From positions 1 to 55,077 of the forward strand of contig DASUZB010000120.1 of the NCBI GenBank assembly GCA_036377075.1: a DNA stretch of 55,077 nt, written 5' to 3'. The notes beneath the pieces were generated by a model. The model did not search any database. It had not been told where the DNA came from and worked only from the letters and a program-made list of their open reading frames with translations. Each line of letters begins with the position of its first letter. Positions within the stretch are counted from its first letter, which is position 1. The DNA is from DASUZB01 sp036377075 (GTDB lineage: Bacteria > Actinomycetota > CALGFH01). Positions 38,986 through 47,290 of the stretch are shown piece by piece. Both the position numbers and the translations under genes were made by a program.

Positions 38986-40954
38986 GCGCGGCGGCGGCGC
39001 CTGGGGCCGGCCGGTGGTGCCCAGCGCGGGCCGGCTCCGCCCGCTCGGCCTCGGCGAGGTCCGCCTGGAGCCCGGCTTCTGGGGTGACCGCGAGCGGCTC
39101 GCCGGCGAGGTCATCGTCAACCACTGCCGCGACTGGATGACGCGCCTGGGCTGGATCGGCAACTTCCGCGCGGCGGCTTCGGGCGGCGCGTCGGCCGGGC
39201 GGGAGTTCGCCGACTCCGAGGCCTACAAGCTGCTGGAGGCGTTCGCCTGGGAGGCCGGCAACACGGGCCGCGACGAGGCAGAGCGCGCGGTCGCGGAGCT
39301 CACCGAGGAGGTCGCCGCGGCCCAGGAGCCGGACGGCTACCTCAACACCCGCTTCGGCTGGCGCGGGCCCGAGGCGCGCTACCGCGACCTGGAGTGGGGG
39401 CACGAGCTGTACTGCTACGGGCACCTGATCCAGGCGGCCGTGGCGCGGCTGCGCACCGCCGGCGAGGACCCGCTGGTCGCCGTGGCGCGGCGTGCCGCCG
39501 ACCACGTCTGCAAGGAGTTCGGCCCGGCCGGCCGTGACGCGATCTGCGGCCATCCCGAGATCGAGCCGGCCCTCGCCGAGCTGTACCGCGCCACCGGGGA
39601 CGACCGCTACCTGGAGCAGGCGCGGCTGTTCGTCGAGCGGCGCGGCCACGGCCTGCTCCGCGCCGGCTCGCTCGGCCCCGCCTACAACCAGGACGACCTG
39701 CCGGTGCGTCAGGCCAGGGTGCTGCGCGGCCACGCCGTCCGCGCCCTCTACCTGGCCTGCGGCGCGGTCGACGTGGCCGTCGAGACCGGCGACGACGAGC
39801 TGCTCGAGGCCGTCGCCGAGCAGTGGCGCAACACCGTGGCGGCGCGCACGTACATCACCGGCGGGATGGGCTCGCGCCACAGCGGCGAGTCCTTCGGCGA
39901 GGATTTCGAGCTGCCGCCCGACCGCGCCTACGCCGAGACCTGCGCCGGGGTCGCCTCGGTCATGCTGTCCTGGCGGCTGCTGCTGGCCACCGGCGAGGCG
40001 CGCTACGCCGACGCGATCGAGCGGACGCTCTACAACGTGGTGGCGGCCTCGCCGGCGCTGGACGGGCACTCCTTCTTCTACTCCAACCCGTTGCAGCAGC
40101 GCTTCCCCGCCACGGTGTTGGCCGATGACGCCGAGAACCCGAACCCCGCCCGGGGCCTGCGCTCGCGCTGGTTCGCGGTCTCGTGCTGCCCGAACAACGT
40201 CGCCCGCACCCTCACCAGCCTGGCCGCCTACGTCGCCAGCGCGGACGACCACGGCGTCCAGCTGCACCAGCTGACCGCCTGCAGCGTGCGCGCGACCCTG
40301 CCGGACGGCCGCCCGGTAGGGCTGCGGGTGGCCACGGACTACCCCTGGACCGGCGCGGTGACCGTGCGCGTGGAGGAGTCCGGCGGCGGGCCATGGCGCG
40401 TCGCCCTGCGGGTGCCGTCGTGGGCGGAGGGCGCCGTGCTGGTCCACGACGGGCAGCGCCGGCCGGTCGGCCCGGCCGGCCTGTCGGTTGGCGGCGCCGC
40501 GCGCCAGGCGGGGTACGTCGTGGTGGAGGCGCCCTGGCGCCCCGGCGACGAGGTCCGCCTCGAGCTGCCGATGCGTCCCCGCTGGACCCGGCCGGACCCG
40601 AGGATCGACGCGGTCCGCGGCTGCGTCGCCGCCGAGCGGGGGCCGCTGGTCTACTGCGCCGAGTCGGTGCGCCAGGACCCGTCGCTGCGGCTCGACGCGC
40701 TCGCCGTGGACACCTCCGCGCCCCCCGCCGACAAGGGCCGCGACGAGGGGCTCGGCGGAGCGGTCTGGCTGCGCAGCTCCGCCCGGCCCCTGCGCCTCCC
40801 CGAGTCCGGTTGGCCGTACGCCCCCGACCAGGACGGCGTCGCCCCCGAGGCCGCCCCCCTCGCCCTGATCCCCTACCACATGTGGGCCAACCGCGGCCCC
40901 AGCACGATGCGCGTCTGGCTCCCCGAGCTGCCGTGGCACGCGCCCCCGAGGTGA
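38978..40954 (+). CDS. GH127 beta-L-arabinofuranosidase-like hydrolase
   Basis: 658 residues, full length for GH127. Barrel motifs: WGHELYCYGHLIQAAVA, FGPAGRDAICGHPEIEPAL, RTYITGGMGSRHSGESFGEDFELPPDRAYAETCAGVASVM and VSCCPNNVARTL. The Glu in AETC and the paired Cys in SCCPNN form the zinc-thiolate centre, with Cys as nucleophile, in characterised members. It removes terminal arabinofuranose from plant glycans or glycoproteins; no signal peptide, so it acts on imported oligosaccharides. GTG start inside the end of the truncated permease gene. Belongs with the enolase-type dehydratase and FadR regulator. Confidence 0.9.
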   Translation: MAERGGGAWGRPVVPSAGRLRPLGLGEVRLEPGFWGDRERLAGEVIVNHCRDWMTRLGWIGNFRAAASGGASAGREFADSEAYKLLEAFAWEAGNTGRDEAERAVAELTEEVAAAQEPDGYLNTRFGWRGPEARYRDLEWGHELYCYGHLIQAAVARLRTAGEDPLVAVARRAADHVCKEFGPAGRDAICGHPEIEPALAELYRATGDDRYLEQARLFVERRGHGLLRAGSLGPAYNQDDLPVRQARVLRGHAVRALYLACGAVDVAVETGDDELLEAVAEQWRNTVAARTYITGGMGSRHSGESFGEDFELPPDRAYAETCAGVASVMLSWRLLLATGEARYADAIERTLYNVVAASPALDGHSFFYSNPLQQRFPATVLADDAENPNPARGLRSRWFAVSCCPNNVARTLTSLAAYVASADDHGVQLHQLTACSVRATLPDGRPVGLRVATDYPWTGAVTVRVEESGGGPWRVALRVPSWAEGAVLVHDGQRRPVGPAGLSVGGAARQAGYVVVEAPWRPGDEVRLELPMRPRWTRPDPRIDAVRGCVAAERGPLVYCAESVRQDPSLRLDALAVDTSAPPADKGRDEGLGGAVWLRSSARPLRLPESGWPYAPDQDGVAPEAAPLALIPYHMWANRGPSTMRVWLPELPWHAPPR

Positions 40955-41044
40955 GCCGAAGAGGTGCCCGTTCGTCCATTGACCGGCTCGCTCTGGTGGA
41001 AGATGCTGCCCGTTCAGGGTGGAGTCGAGTGCGGGGGGTGGCTG

Positions 41045-41653
41045 ATGGCCTGGCAGCTTCAGGGCACGTACTTCGAGAACTGCTCCTGCGACATGGTGTG
41101 CCCGTGTACCACCTCAGGGCTGAGCATGCCGGCGGACTACGAGCGCTGCCGGGTGGTGCTGGTCTTCCACGTCGACTCGGGGACGGTCGAGGAGGTCGAC
41201 GTGAGCGGCCTGACGGTTGGCGTGGTGGCCGACACCCCGCAGCTGATGGCCGACGGCAACTGGCGGGTCGGGGTGTTCATGGACGCCGCCGCGTCGCCGC
41301 AGCAGGCCGAGAAGCTCGGGGCGGTCTTCGCCGGCCAGCTCGGCGGCCCGATGGCGATGCTCGCCCCGCTGATCGGCGAGATGCTGGGGATCGAGACCGC
41401 CCCGATCGAGTACACCGACGCCGGCAGGCGCCACTACGTCAAGATCGGCGACGCGGTCGAGATCGAGGTCGAGGACTTCGTCCCGCCGCTCAACCCGGAG
41501 GGTGAGGTGGAGAAGCTCACCGGCATGTTCCACCCGGCGAACTCGACCTTGACGATCGCCCGCGCCACCGCGTCCCGGGTCGACGCCTTCGGGCTGCAGT
41601 TCGACAACACCGGCAAGAACGGCCACTCGGCCCCGTTCTCCTGGGCGGCGTGA
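41045..41653 (+). CDS. DUF1326 protein
   Basis: 202 residues. The start WQLQGTYFENCSCDMVCPCTTSG, with C-x-C...C-x-C, is diagnostic of DUF1326. Later VVLVFHVDSG, GVFMDAAASPQQAEKLGAVFAGQLGGPMAMLAPLIGEMLGIETAPIEY. The Cys cluster suggests metal or redox chemistry; function unknown. It overlaps the DUF2182 gene by 4 nt (GTGA), a common genomic pairing for these two families. A G-rich ribosome site precedes ATG 41045. Confidence 0.88.
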   Translation: MAWQLQGTYFENCSCDMVCPCTTSGLSMPADYERCRVVLVFHVDSGTVEEVDVSGLTVGVVADTPQLMADGNWRVGVFMDAAASPQQAEKLGAVFAGQLGGPMAMLAPLIGEMLGIETAPIEYTDAGRRHYVKIGDAVEIEVEDFVPPLNPEGEVEKLTGMFHPANSTLTIARATASRVDAFGLQFDNTGKNGHSAPFSWAA

Positions 41654-42420
41654 CCACCACCGCCCCGTCCCTGCGGCGCCTGACGCCGCAGGCGGCGCTC
41701 CTGCTGTTGCTCGCGGCCGTGGCCTGGCTGTTCACCGTCGGGCGCGCCCGCGAGATGGCCGGCATGAGCGGCACCATGGGCCTCGGCCTCGCCGCCTTCG
41801 TGGGCATGTGGGGGCTGATGATGGCGGCGATGATGCTGCCGTCGGTCACCCCGGTGGCCTCCATGTACCAGCGCTCGATTCGCACCCACCGCATGCTCCG
41901 GCTCGCCGGGTTCACCTCCGGATACCTGCTCGCCTGGGCCGCCGCCGGCATCCCGGCCTTCCTGCTGACCGCGCTGGTGGTCCGCCTGGTCGACGGCCAC
42001 GCTGGGCGGGCGACGGTGGCGGCGGTGGTGGTCTTCGCCGCCTGTGGCGCCTACCAGCTCACCCCGCTCAAGGCCCGCTGCCTCAAGCACTGCCGCTCGC
42101 CGCTGTCGCTGCTGCTGCACTACGGGTCGTACCGCGGCTCGCTGCGTGACGTGCGCGCCGGCGTCCACCACGCGGCGTACTGCCTCGGCTGCTGCTGGGC
42201 GCTGATGGCGCTGTTCGTGGTCGTCGGCGTGATGAACCTGGCCGCCATGGTGGTGCTGGCGGCGGTGGTGCTGGTCGAGAAGCTGTGGGTGCACGGCGAG
42301 GTGGTCGTGCGGGTGGCCGCCGTCGCCGCCCTGGTGCTGGCCGTCGCGGTCGTCTGGGTGCCGGCGCTGGCGCCGGGGCTCGACACCGCCAGCGGCATGA
42401 GCGGCATGGCGGGCCCCTGA
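41650..42420 (+). CDS. DUF2182 metal-binding-type membrane protein
   Basis: 256 residues, about seven helices. Met/His/Cys-rich membrane protein: VGMWGLMMAAMMLPSVTPVASMY, YLLAWAAAGIPAFLLTALVV, YQLTPLKARCLKHCRSPLSLLLHY, GVHHAAYCLGCCWALMALFVVVGVMNLAAM, EKLWVHGEVVVR. The C-L-K-x-C-R-x-P, G-x-x-x-G-x-Y-C-x-G-C-C-W and E-K motifs are family hallmarks and would bind a soft metal such as copper. Probably acts with the DUF1326 protein encoded just upstream. Its stop is 37 bp from the siroheme synthase stop on the other strand. Confidence 0.88.
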   Translation: MTTTAPSLRRLTPQAALLLLLAAVAWLFTVGRAREMAGMSGTMGLGLAAFVGMWGLMMAAMMLPSVTPVASMYQRSIRTHRMLRLAGFTSGYLLAWAAAGIPAFLLTALVVRLVDGHAGRATVAAVVVFAACGAYQLTPLKARCLKHCRSPLSLLLHYGSYRGSLRDVRAGVHHAAYCLGCCWALMALFVVVGVMNLAAMVVLAAVVLVEKLWVHGEVVVRVAAVAALVLAVAVVWVPALAPGLDTASGMSGMAGP

Positions 42421-42457
42421 GGCGACGGCCCCACAGCCCTTCGCCGTACGGCTGGTT

Positions 42458-43162
42458 CTATCCGGCTGGTCGCGCTCCGCCGGGGGGCCCGCCCACGGTC
42501 GCCGCGTTCGGCTCGCCGGCGAGGAGGCGCGCGGTGAGGGTCCGCCTGGCCTCTGCGTAGCGGCCGCCGCGGACCAGGAGCACCAGCTCGTCGAGGTCGA
42601 GGGCGTCCTGCCAGCGCCTGGCGCGCTCCTGGAGGTCGGGGAGGTGGTCGAGGGTGTCGGCCCGGACCTCCGCGAGCAGGTCGAGCACGACCGCCCACTC
42701 GTCGCCGAAGCGCGCCTCGAGCTCCTCACGGAGGCGCCGGGCGAGCGCGGGCGAGCGGCCGCCGGTGGAGATGGCGATCAGCAGGTCGCCGCGGCGGACC
42801 AGGGCCGGCGCCGCGAAGTCGCAGTGCTCGACGTCGTCCATCACGTTCACCAGCACGCCGCGGCCGCGGGCCTCGCGGCAGATCGCCGCGCGGGTGCCGG
42901 GGTCGCCGCTCGCCGCCACGCAGACCGTGGCGCCGTCCAGGTCGCCCGGGCGCCAGGGGCGCCGGGCGACGGTGACGCGCGGGTCCGACTCCAGCGCCGC
43001 GAGCGTGGCCGTAGGACCGTCCGCCACCACCGCCACCCGCGCGCCCGCGGCCAGCAGGCCCTCGACCTTGCCCTGGGCGACCGCATCCGCGCCGATCACC
43101 ACGGCCCGGTGGCCGGCGAGGTCGAGGCTCACCGGGTAGCCGAACCGCGGCCGCTCGCTCAT
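42458..43162 (-). CDS. Precorrin-2 dehydrogenase / sirohydrochlorin ferrochelatase (siroheme synthase N-terminal type)
   Basis: 234 residues. YPVSLDLAGHRAVVIGADAVAQGKVEGLLAAGARVAVV is the NAD-binding start of Met8p/CysG-N proteins; GVLVNVMDDVEHCDFAAPALVRRGDLLIAISTGGRSPALARRLREELEARF is the strongly conserved central segment. It oxidises precorrin-2 and inserts iron to give siroheme, the cofactor of the sulfite reductase in the same operon. Its ATG overlaps the stop of the upstream 139-codon gene (ATGA), and AGGAGG lies about 8 nt before. Last gene of the sulfur operon; no methyltransferase domain, so uroporphyrinogen methylation must be encoded elsewhere. Confidence 0.92.
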   Translation of the reverse strand: MSERPRFGYPVSLDLAGHRAVVIGADAVAQGKVEGLLAAGARVAVVADGPTATLAALESDPRVTVARRPWRPGDLDGATVCVAASGDPGTRAAICREARGRGVLVNVMDDVEHCDFAAPALVRRGDLLIAISTGGRSPALARRLREELEARFGDEWAVVLDLLAEVRADTLDHLPDLQERARRWQDALDLDELVLLVRGGRYAEARRTLTARLLAGEPNAATVGGPPGGARPAG

Positions 43163-43578
43163 GCCGGCGCCTCCTGATCGACCGGGGGGCTACCGCTCGG
43201 CCTTGCGTGGCCGCCGGTTGCCTGGGTTCCGGCCTCGCCCTCGAGCCCCCCGGGCCCCCGGTCGCCGCGACGGCGCTGGACGCGGCCGAGCAGGCCGCCG
43301 GCGCACTGCTCCCAGGTGCGCTCGCCCATCACCCAGAGCCACAGCTCCCTGCGGTAGTCCGCCGCGATCTGGCGCAGCCGCTCGCGCCCCATGCCCCACC
43401 GCTCCAGCTCCCTGCCCCACGGCTCCCAGAGCTGGTCGAGGATCCACTCCCCCTCACCGAGCAGCGCGATCGCGCCGGCCGGGTCCTGCTCGGCCAGGGC
43501 GCGCGTGCGGGCGCGCAGCTCGGCGGGCTCCGGCGGCACCGCCAGCTCGGGACCGGGAGGGGCCATGGCGAGGCTCAC
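43159..43578 (-). CDS. Unknown protein in the sulfite-reduction operon
   Basis: 139 residues. GTG 43578 overlaps the stop of the FrhB-like gene by 4 nt; ATG 43566 is an alternative. A helical core, ALAEQDPAGAIALLGEGEWILDQLWEPWGRELERWGMGRERLRQIAADYRRELWLWVMGERTWEQC, with five Trp, is followed by a low-complexity tail (Gly/Pro/Ser) whose DNA is the palindromic repeat element. I do not recognise the family. Its fixed place between the F420-type protein and siroheme synthase suggests a role in assembling or partnering sulfite reductase. Confidence 0.7.
   Translation of the reverse strand: MSLAMAPPGPELAVPPEPAELRARTRALAEQDPAGAIALLGEGEWILDQLWEPWGRELERWGMGRERLRQIAADYRRELWLWVMGERTWEQCAGGLLGRVQRRRGDRGPGGLEGEAGTQATGGHARPSGSPPVDQEAPA
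43182..43260. repeat. Sulfur-operon palindromic element, copy C
   Basis: CCGGGGGGCTACCGC starts at 43182; the complementary arm AGCCCCCCGG is at 43244-43253 (10-bp perfect stem, 52-nt loop), with GCCCCC beyond. Lies 19 nt upstream of the siroheme synthase ATG, inside the last codons of the 139-codon gene. Confidence 0.75.
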
Positions 43579-44750
43579 CGGCCTCGCGACACCGGGGCGC
43601 GGTCGCCGCCCGCGTAGGCGTCGACGTGCTCGGCGAAGTCGACGAACAGCGGCGCGTCGGGGTCGTAGGGCCGCTCCAGGTGCTCGAAGGCGACCTTCTT
43701 GTCGAGGGCGTCGAGCTTCTCCAGCGCCTGCGGCCGCTCCAGCTCGCGCAGCTCCAGCCGGTCACCGGCACGGTCGATCGCGTGCTTGCCGGCGGCGCTG
43801 CGCACCAGCACGCTGGACCAGCCGTCGGCGCTGCCGACGCTGCCGACCGAGAGGTCGGCCGCGTTGCCGAGGAAGTCGGTGCACTCGTCGCAGCCCTTCA
43901 GCGCGGCGCCGTGGAAGTCCCGGATCGGCTCCTCGATCAGCGTCTCGCGCTGATGGTCCTGGACGATCAGCTTGCCCCTGACCACGTCGACGCGGCCGAT
44001 CTCCTCCAGGGGGATGCCGCGCTTGCGCTGGATCTCGCCGACCATCAGCTTCTCGTAGTTGAAGCTCTTGGTGCACAGCAGGGCGATCGTCAGCACCACC
44101 GCGTCCGGCCGGGCCGAGCCCCAGTTCCAGGGGCGTGCCTGCATCGCCCTGAGCCCTTCGACCTCGCACGGCGTGCCGACCAGCGCGATGCGCGGGTCGG
44201 GTGGCAGGTCGAGCTTGCCGAGGTCGAGGTGGCCGAGGGCCATGGTCTGGTTGTAGAAGCTGCCGGCGCACTCGACCACCTCGGCGGGCGTGCGGGCCAG
44301 GAACGCCTCGCCCTTCCAGGGCTCGCTGGCGCTCTCGCGCGCCAGCAGCGCGCCGTCGAGCTCGCCGGCCTCGAGCAGCGCGACCAGGACGGCGCTTACC
44401 ACGCCGCCGTCCTGCGCGCCGGCCACGTCCGGGCGGGCGCGTGCGCTGTAGCGCTCGCGCACCGCCTGGCCGTTCCCGTTCGAGCCGGTGAGCTTCCAGG
44501 TGGCCTCGTGGCGCAGGCCGCCGCGGGGGCAGTAGTCCCAGCACAGCGAGCAGCCGGTGCACATCTTGACCAGGGCGGGCAGGCCGTCGTCGCCGATGCC
44601 GATCGAGTCGCTCGGGCACACCGCCACGCAGGTGCCGCACTGGATGCAACGGTCGGCGGCGATGACCGCCTCGTCGAGCTCCCAGAACCAGACCTTGCCG
44701 GGCGCTTCGTCGATGTCGTTCATCTGGTCGCGGATCTCGAACCCGGACAT
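43575..44750 (-). CDS. FrhB-like coenzyme F420H2 dehydrogenase beta subunit with two 4Fe-4S clusters
   Basis: 391 residues. Ferredoxin motifs at about 35-75: CIQCGTCVAVCP and CTGCSLCWDYCP. Then the FrhB/FpoF-type domain: ARPDVAGAQDGGVVSAVLVALLEAGELDGALL, IALVGTPCEVEGLRAMQ, DAVVLTIALLCTKSFNYEKLM, ALKGCDECTDFLGNAADLSVGSVGS, the last with the conserved Cys of the flavin/cluster site. In archaea such proteins oxidise F420H2 and pass electrons via FeS clusters; fused to sulfite reductase they make Fsr. Here it is translationally coupled to the sulfite reductase (TGATG) and would feed it electrons from F420H2. ATG 44750 has GAAGGA upstream. Confidence 0.85.
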   Translation of the reverse strand: MSGFEIRDQMNDIDEAPGKVWFWELDEAVIAADRCIQCGTCVAVCPSDSIGIGDDGLPALVKMCTGCSLCWDYCPRGGLRHEATWKLTGSNGNGQAVRERYSARARPDVAGAQDGGVVSAVLVALLEAGELDGALLARESASEPWKGEAFLARTPAEVVECAGSFYNQTMALGHLDLGKLDLPPDPRIALVGTPCEVEGLRAMQARPWNWGSARPDAVVLTIALLCTKSFNYEKLMVGEIQRKRGIPLEEIGRVDVVRGKLIVQDHQRETLIEEPIRDFHGAALKGCDECTDFLGNAADLSVGSVGSADGWSSVLVRSAAGKHAIDRAGDRLELRELERPQALEKLDALDKKVAFEHLERPYDPDAPLFVDFAEHVDAYAGGDRAPVSRGR

Positions 44751-46465
44751 CAGGCGTCCTTCCGATTCGTCGACCGGGGGGCTACCGCGTGGCTCCTCGA
44801 GCCCCCCGGACCCCCCTTGCCCGCGGCCAGGGTGGCGCGGAGGTCGGCGTTGGGGACCCGGCGGCACCACTGGTGGAACAGCTCGCCGTCGCGGCGCTCC
44901 GCGCGCCACCGCTCGACGAGCGCGAGCAGCCCGGCCGGCGTCTCCTCGGCGGGCTTGGCGCCCTCGACCCAGTCGATGAAGGCGGCCTCGCGGCCGAGGC
45001 TGCCGCCGAGCCCGACGTCGACCGCCTCCACCACGGCGTCGTCGGTGTGGGCGACCTCGCCGCGCAGGCCGATGTCGGCGATCTGCGGCTGGGCGCACGA
45101 GGCCGAGCAGCCGGAGAGGTGCATGCGGATGACCTCGTCGCCGTGGTGGCCGTCGCCGTTGCCGTCGCCGTTCGCGACCACGTTGCCGTCCAGCCAGCGC
45201 GCCCACTGGGTCGCCCTGACCTTGGTCTCGACGATCGCGAAGCGGCAGAACTCGCTGCCGGTGCAGGCGACCACCCCGCGCTCGAACGGGCCGGGGCTGG
45301 GCGAGTGCTCGGCGAGCAGCGGTTCGGCCAGCAGGTCGTCGAGCCGCTCGTTCGGCACGCCGACCAGGATCAGGTTCTGGTCGGTGGCCAGCCGCAGCTC
45401 GCCCGTGCCGTAGGCGCGCGCGAGCCGGGCGGCCTCCACCAGGTTCTCGCCCTGCATGCGTCCGACGGTGACGCTCAGCCCGACGTAGCTGCGCCCCTCC
45501 TGCCTCTGCGGGTGCACGCCGACGTGGTCGCCGCGGTAGCGGCGGGTCAACGGCTCGCCGGCCGGGGTCAGCGGGAAGGCGGCACGCTCCTCGAGCTCCG
45601 CGCGGAAGCGCTCCGGGCCGAGCTCCTGGACCAGGTAGCGCAAGCGGCAGGTCCAGCGGTTCTCGCGGTCGCCGAGCTCACCGAACACCTGGGCGATCGC
45701 GCGGGTGAGCTCGACCGCCTGCTCGGGGTGGACGAACACGTCGACGTCGGAGCCCATCCGGGGACCGTCGGAGAGCCCGCCGCCGACCAGTACGTTGAAG
45801 CCGACGGTGCCGTCCTCCAGGCGCGCCGGCCACAGCCCGACGTCGTTGATCTCGGCCTGGGCGCAGTCCTCCAGGCAGCCGGTCACGCTCATCTTGAACT
45901 TGCGCGGCAGGTTGGCGTACTCGCGGTTGCCGGTGAAGAAGCCCGAGATCGCCCGCGCCACCGGGTAGGCCTCGACCACCTCGCCGGCGTCGAGCCCGGA
46001 GACCGGGCAGCACAGCACGTTGCGCGCCGAGTCGCCGCAGGCCTGGACGGTGGTGACCCCGACCTCCTCGAGGCGGCGCCAGATCTCCGGGACGGCGCCG
46101 ATCTTGATCCAGTGGAGCTGGACGTCCTGCCTGGTGGTGAGGTCGAGGAACCCCTGGCCGAAGAGCGGGTTGGGAGTGGGACCGATGGCGTGCTCGGCGG
46201 CCAGCTCGCCGATGGTGCGTGCCTGGTCGGCGTCGAGGCGCCCGCCGGGGACCTTGATCCGCAGCATGAAGGCGTCCCCGCCCTGGCGCTGCGGGTACAG
46301 CCCCACCCACTTGAGCCGTTCCTGCTCCCCGGGCACGGCGGCGATGGCCTCGGGCCCCTCTCCGGCGTACCGGTCGACGATCGCCTGGCGCACGTCGAGC
46401 GGGTGGCGTTCGAGCTTCCACCGCTCGACCTGGTTCAGGTTCTGCTGCTCGCGCAGGAAGCGCAT
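44750..46465 (-). CDS. Assimilatory ferredoxin-type sulfite (or nitrite) reductase
   Basis: 571 residues, the two-fold NIR_SIR architecture. First half: FMLRIKVPGGRL, RQDVQLHWIKIGAVPEIWRRLEEVGVTTVQACGDSARNVLCCPVSG, RKFKMSVTGCLEDCAQAEINDVGL. Second half holds the siroheme-4Fe4S ligands: ACTGSEFCRFAIVETK (C-x5-C) and HLSGCSASCAQPQIADIG (C-x3-C). Between them is a NGDGNGDGHHGD low-complexity insertion. The context (APS reductase, siroheme synthase) favours sulfite as substrate. The C-terminal 20 residues are encoded by the palindromic repeat. AAGGAG precedes ATG 46465; its stop overlaps the next start by one base. Confidence 0.92.
   Translation of the reverse strand: MRFLREQQNLNQVERWKLERHPLDVRQAIVDRYAGEGPEAIAAVPGEQERLKWVGLYPQRQGGDAFMLRIKVPGGRLDADQARTIGELAAEHAIGPTPNPLFGQGFLDLTTRQDVQLHWIKIGAVPEIWRRLEEVGVTTVQACGDSARNVLCCPVSGLDAGEVVEAYPVARAISGFFTGNREYANLPRKFKMSVTGCLEDCAQAEINDVGLWPARLEDGTVGFNVLVGGGLSDGPRMGSDVDVFVHPEQAVELTRAIAQVFGELGDRENRWTCRLRYLVQELGPERFRAELEERAAFPLTPAGEPLTRRYRGDHVGVHPQRQEGRSYVGLSVTVGRMQGENLVEAARLARAYGTGELRLATDQNLILVGVPNERLDDLLAEPLLAEHSPSPGPFERGVVACTGSEFCRFAIVETKVRATQWARWLDGNVVANGDGNGDGHHGDEVIRMHLSGCSASCAQPQIADIGLRGEVAHTDDAVVEAVDVGLGGSLGREAAFIDWVEGAKPAEETPAGLLALVERWRAERRDGELFHQWCRRVPNADLRATLAAGKGGPGGSRSHAVAPRSTNRKDA
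44774..44816. repeat. Sulfur-operon palindromic element, copy B
   Basis: Arm CCGGGGGGCT (44774-44783) pairs perfectly with AGCCCCCCGG (44800-44809), 16-nt loop, with ACCCCCC beyond. The first 15 nt are identical to copies A and C. Lies 23 nt upstream of the FrhB-like ATG, inside the 3' end of the sulfite reductase gene. Confidence 0.8.
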
Positions 46466-46486
46466 GGGCGGCCGATCTCCTTTCGC

Positions 46487-47290
46487 TCAGGTCGCCAACC
46501 GCACGCTCGGGTCACTCCGGCGTGCGGCGAGGTCGGCGCCGAGCGTTTCCAGCGCGTCGTCGAAGCGCTCGGAGGGGGTGGCGTGGTGCAGGCCGCACTC
46601 GCGGTCGGCGCCCGCCTCCCACCACCAGCGCCCCGCCCGCTCGTCCTCGCCCGGCCGCACCGCCCGGGTGCAGGGCGCGCAGCCGATGCTGGCGTAGCCC
46701 TCGGCGTAGAGGGGATGGACGGGCAGGCGGTGCGCGTCGACGTACGCCCACACCTGGTCCCTGGTCCAGTCGGCCAGCGGGTTCACCTTCACCGCCTGGT
46801 GGGCGGGGTCGTCCTCGACCTTGGCGGTGGCGGCCCGCGACGGCCCCTGGTCGCGCCGCAGCCCCGAGACCCAGGCGTCGGCGTCGCGCAGCGCCCGCGT
46901 CAGCGGCTCGACCTTGCGCACGTGGCAGCAGAGCCGCCGCAGGGAGACGTCGCGCTTGAACAGGTTCGGCCCGTTGCGGAGGACCATCGCCTCGACCGCC
47001 GCGGCGTCGGGCGCGACGACCTCCACGTCGACGCCGAGGCGCACCCGCACCTGCTCGATGAAGTCGTGGGTCTCCTGGGGCAGGCGACCGGTGTCGATGG
47101 TGACCACCCGGACGCCCGGGTCGATCCGGCGGGCGAGGTCGAGGATGACCATGCCCTCGGCCTGGAAGGCGGTGACCACCGCCAGGCGGGAGCCGAAGGT
47201 CTCGATCGCCCAGGCGAGCACCTCCTCGGCCGGGAGCGGCTCGAACCTCGCGGCCACCGCCTCGACGTCCGGCAGGGCGCAGGTGGTCAT
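46487..47290 (-). CDS. cysH: Adenylyl-sulfate (APS/PAPS) reductase
   Basis: 267 residues. PP-loop-type fold: VVTAFQAEGMVILDLARRIDPGVRVVTIDTGRLPQETHDFIEQV, then LRRLCCHVRKVEPLTRAL, WVSGLRRDQGPSRA, VNPLADWTRDQVWAYVDAHRLPVHPLYAEGYASIGCAPCTRAV and ECGLH. The C-C...C-x2-C set binds a 4Fe-4S cluster, typical of the bacterial enzymes that use APS; the Cys in ECGLH is the catalytic one. Reduces APS to sulfite and AMP with thioredoxin. First structural gene of the operon, preceded by a coupled small ORF, a palindromic element and a Cys-containing leader peptide. 21 bp to the sulfite reductase. Confidence 0.94.
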   Translation of the reverse strand: MTTCALPDVEAVAARFEPLPAEEVLAWAIETFGSRLAVVTAFQAEGMVILDLARRIDPGVRVVTIDTGRLPQETHDFIEQVRVRLGVDVEVVAPDAAAVEAMVLRNGPNLFKRDVSLRRLCCHVRKVEPLTRALRDADAWVSGLRRDQGPSRAATAKVEDDPAHQAVKVNPLADWTRDQVWAYVDAHRLPVHPLYAEGYASIGCAPCTRAVRPGEDERAGRWWWEAGADRECGLHHATPSERFDDALETLGADLAARRSDPSVRLAT

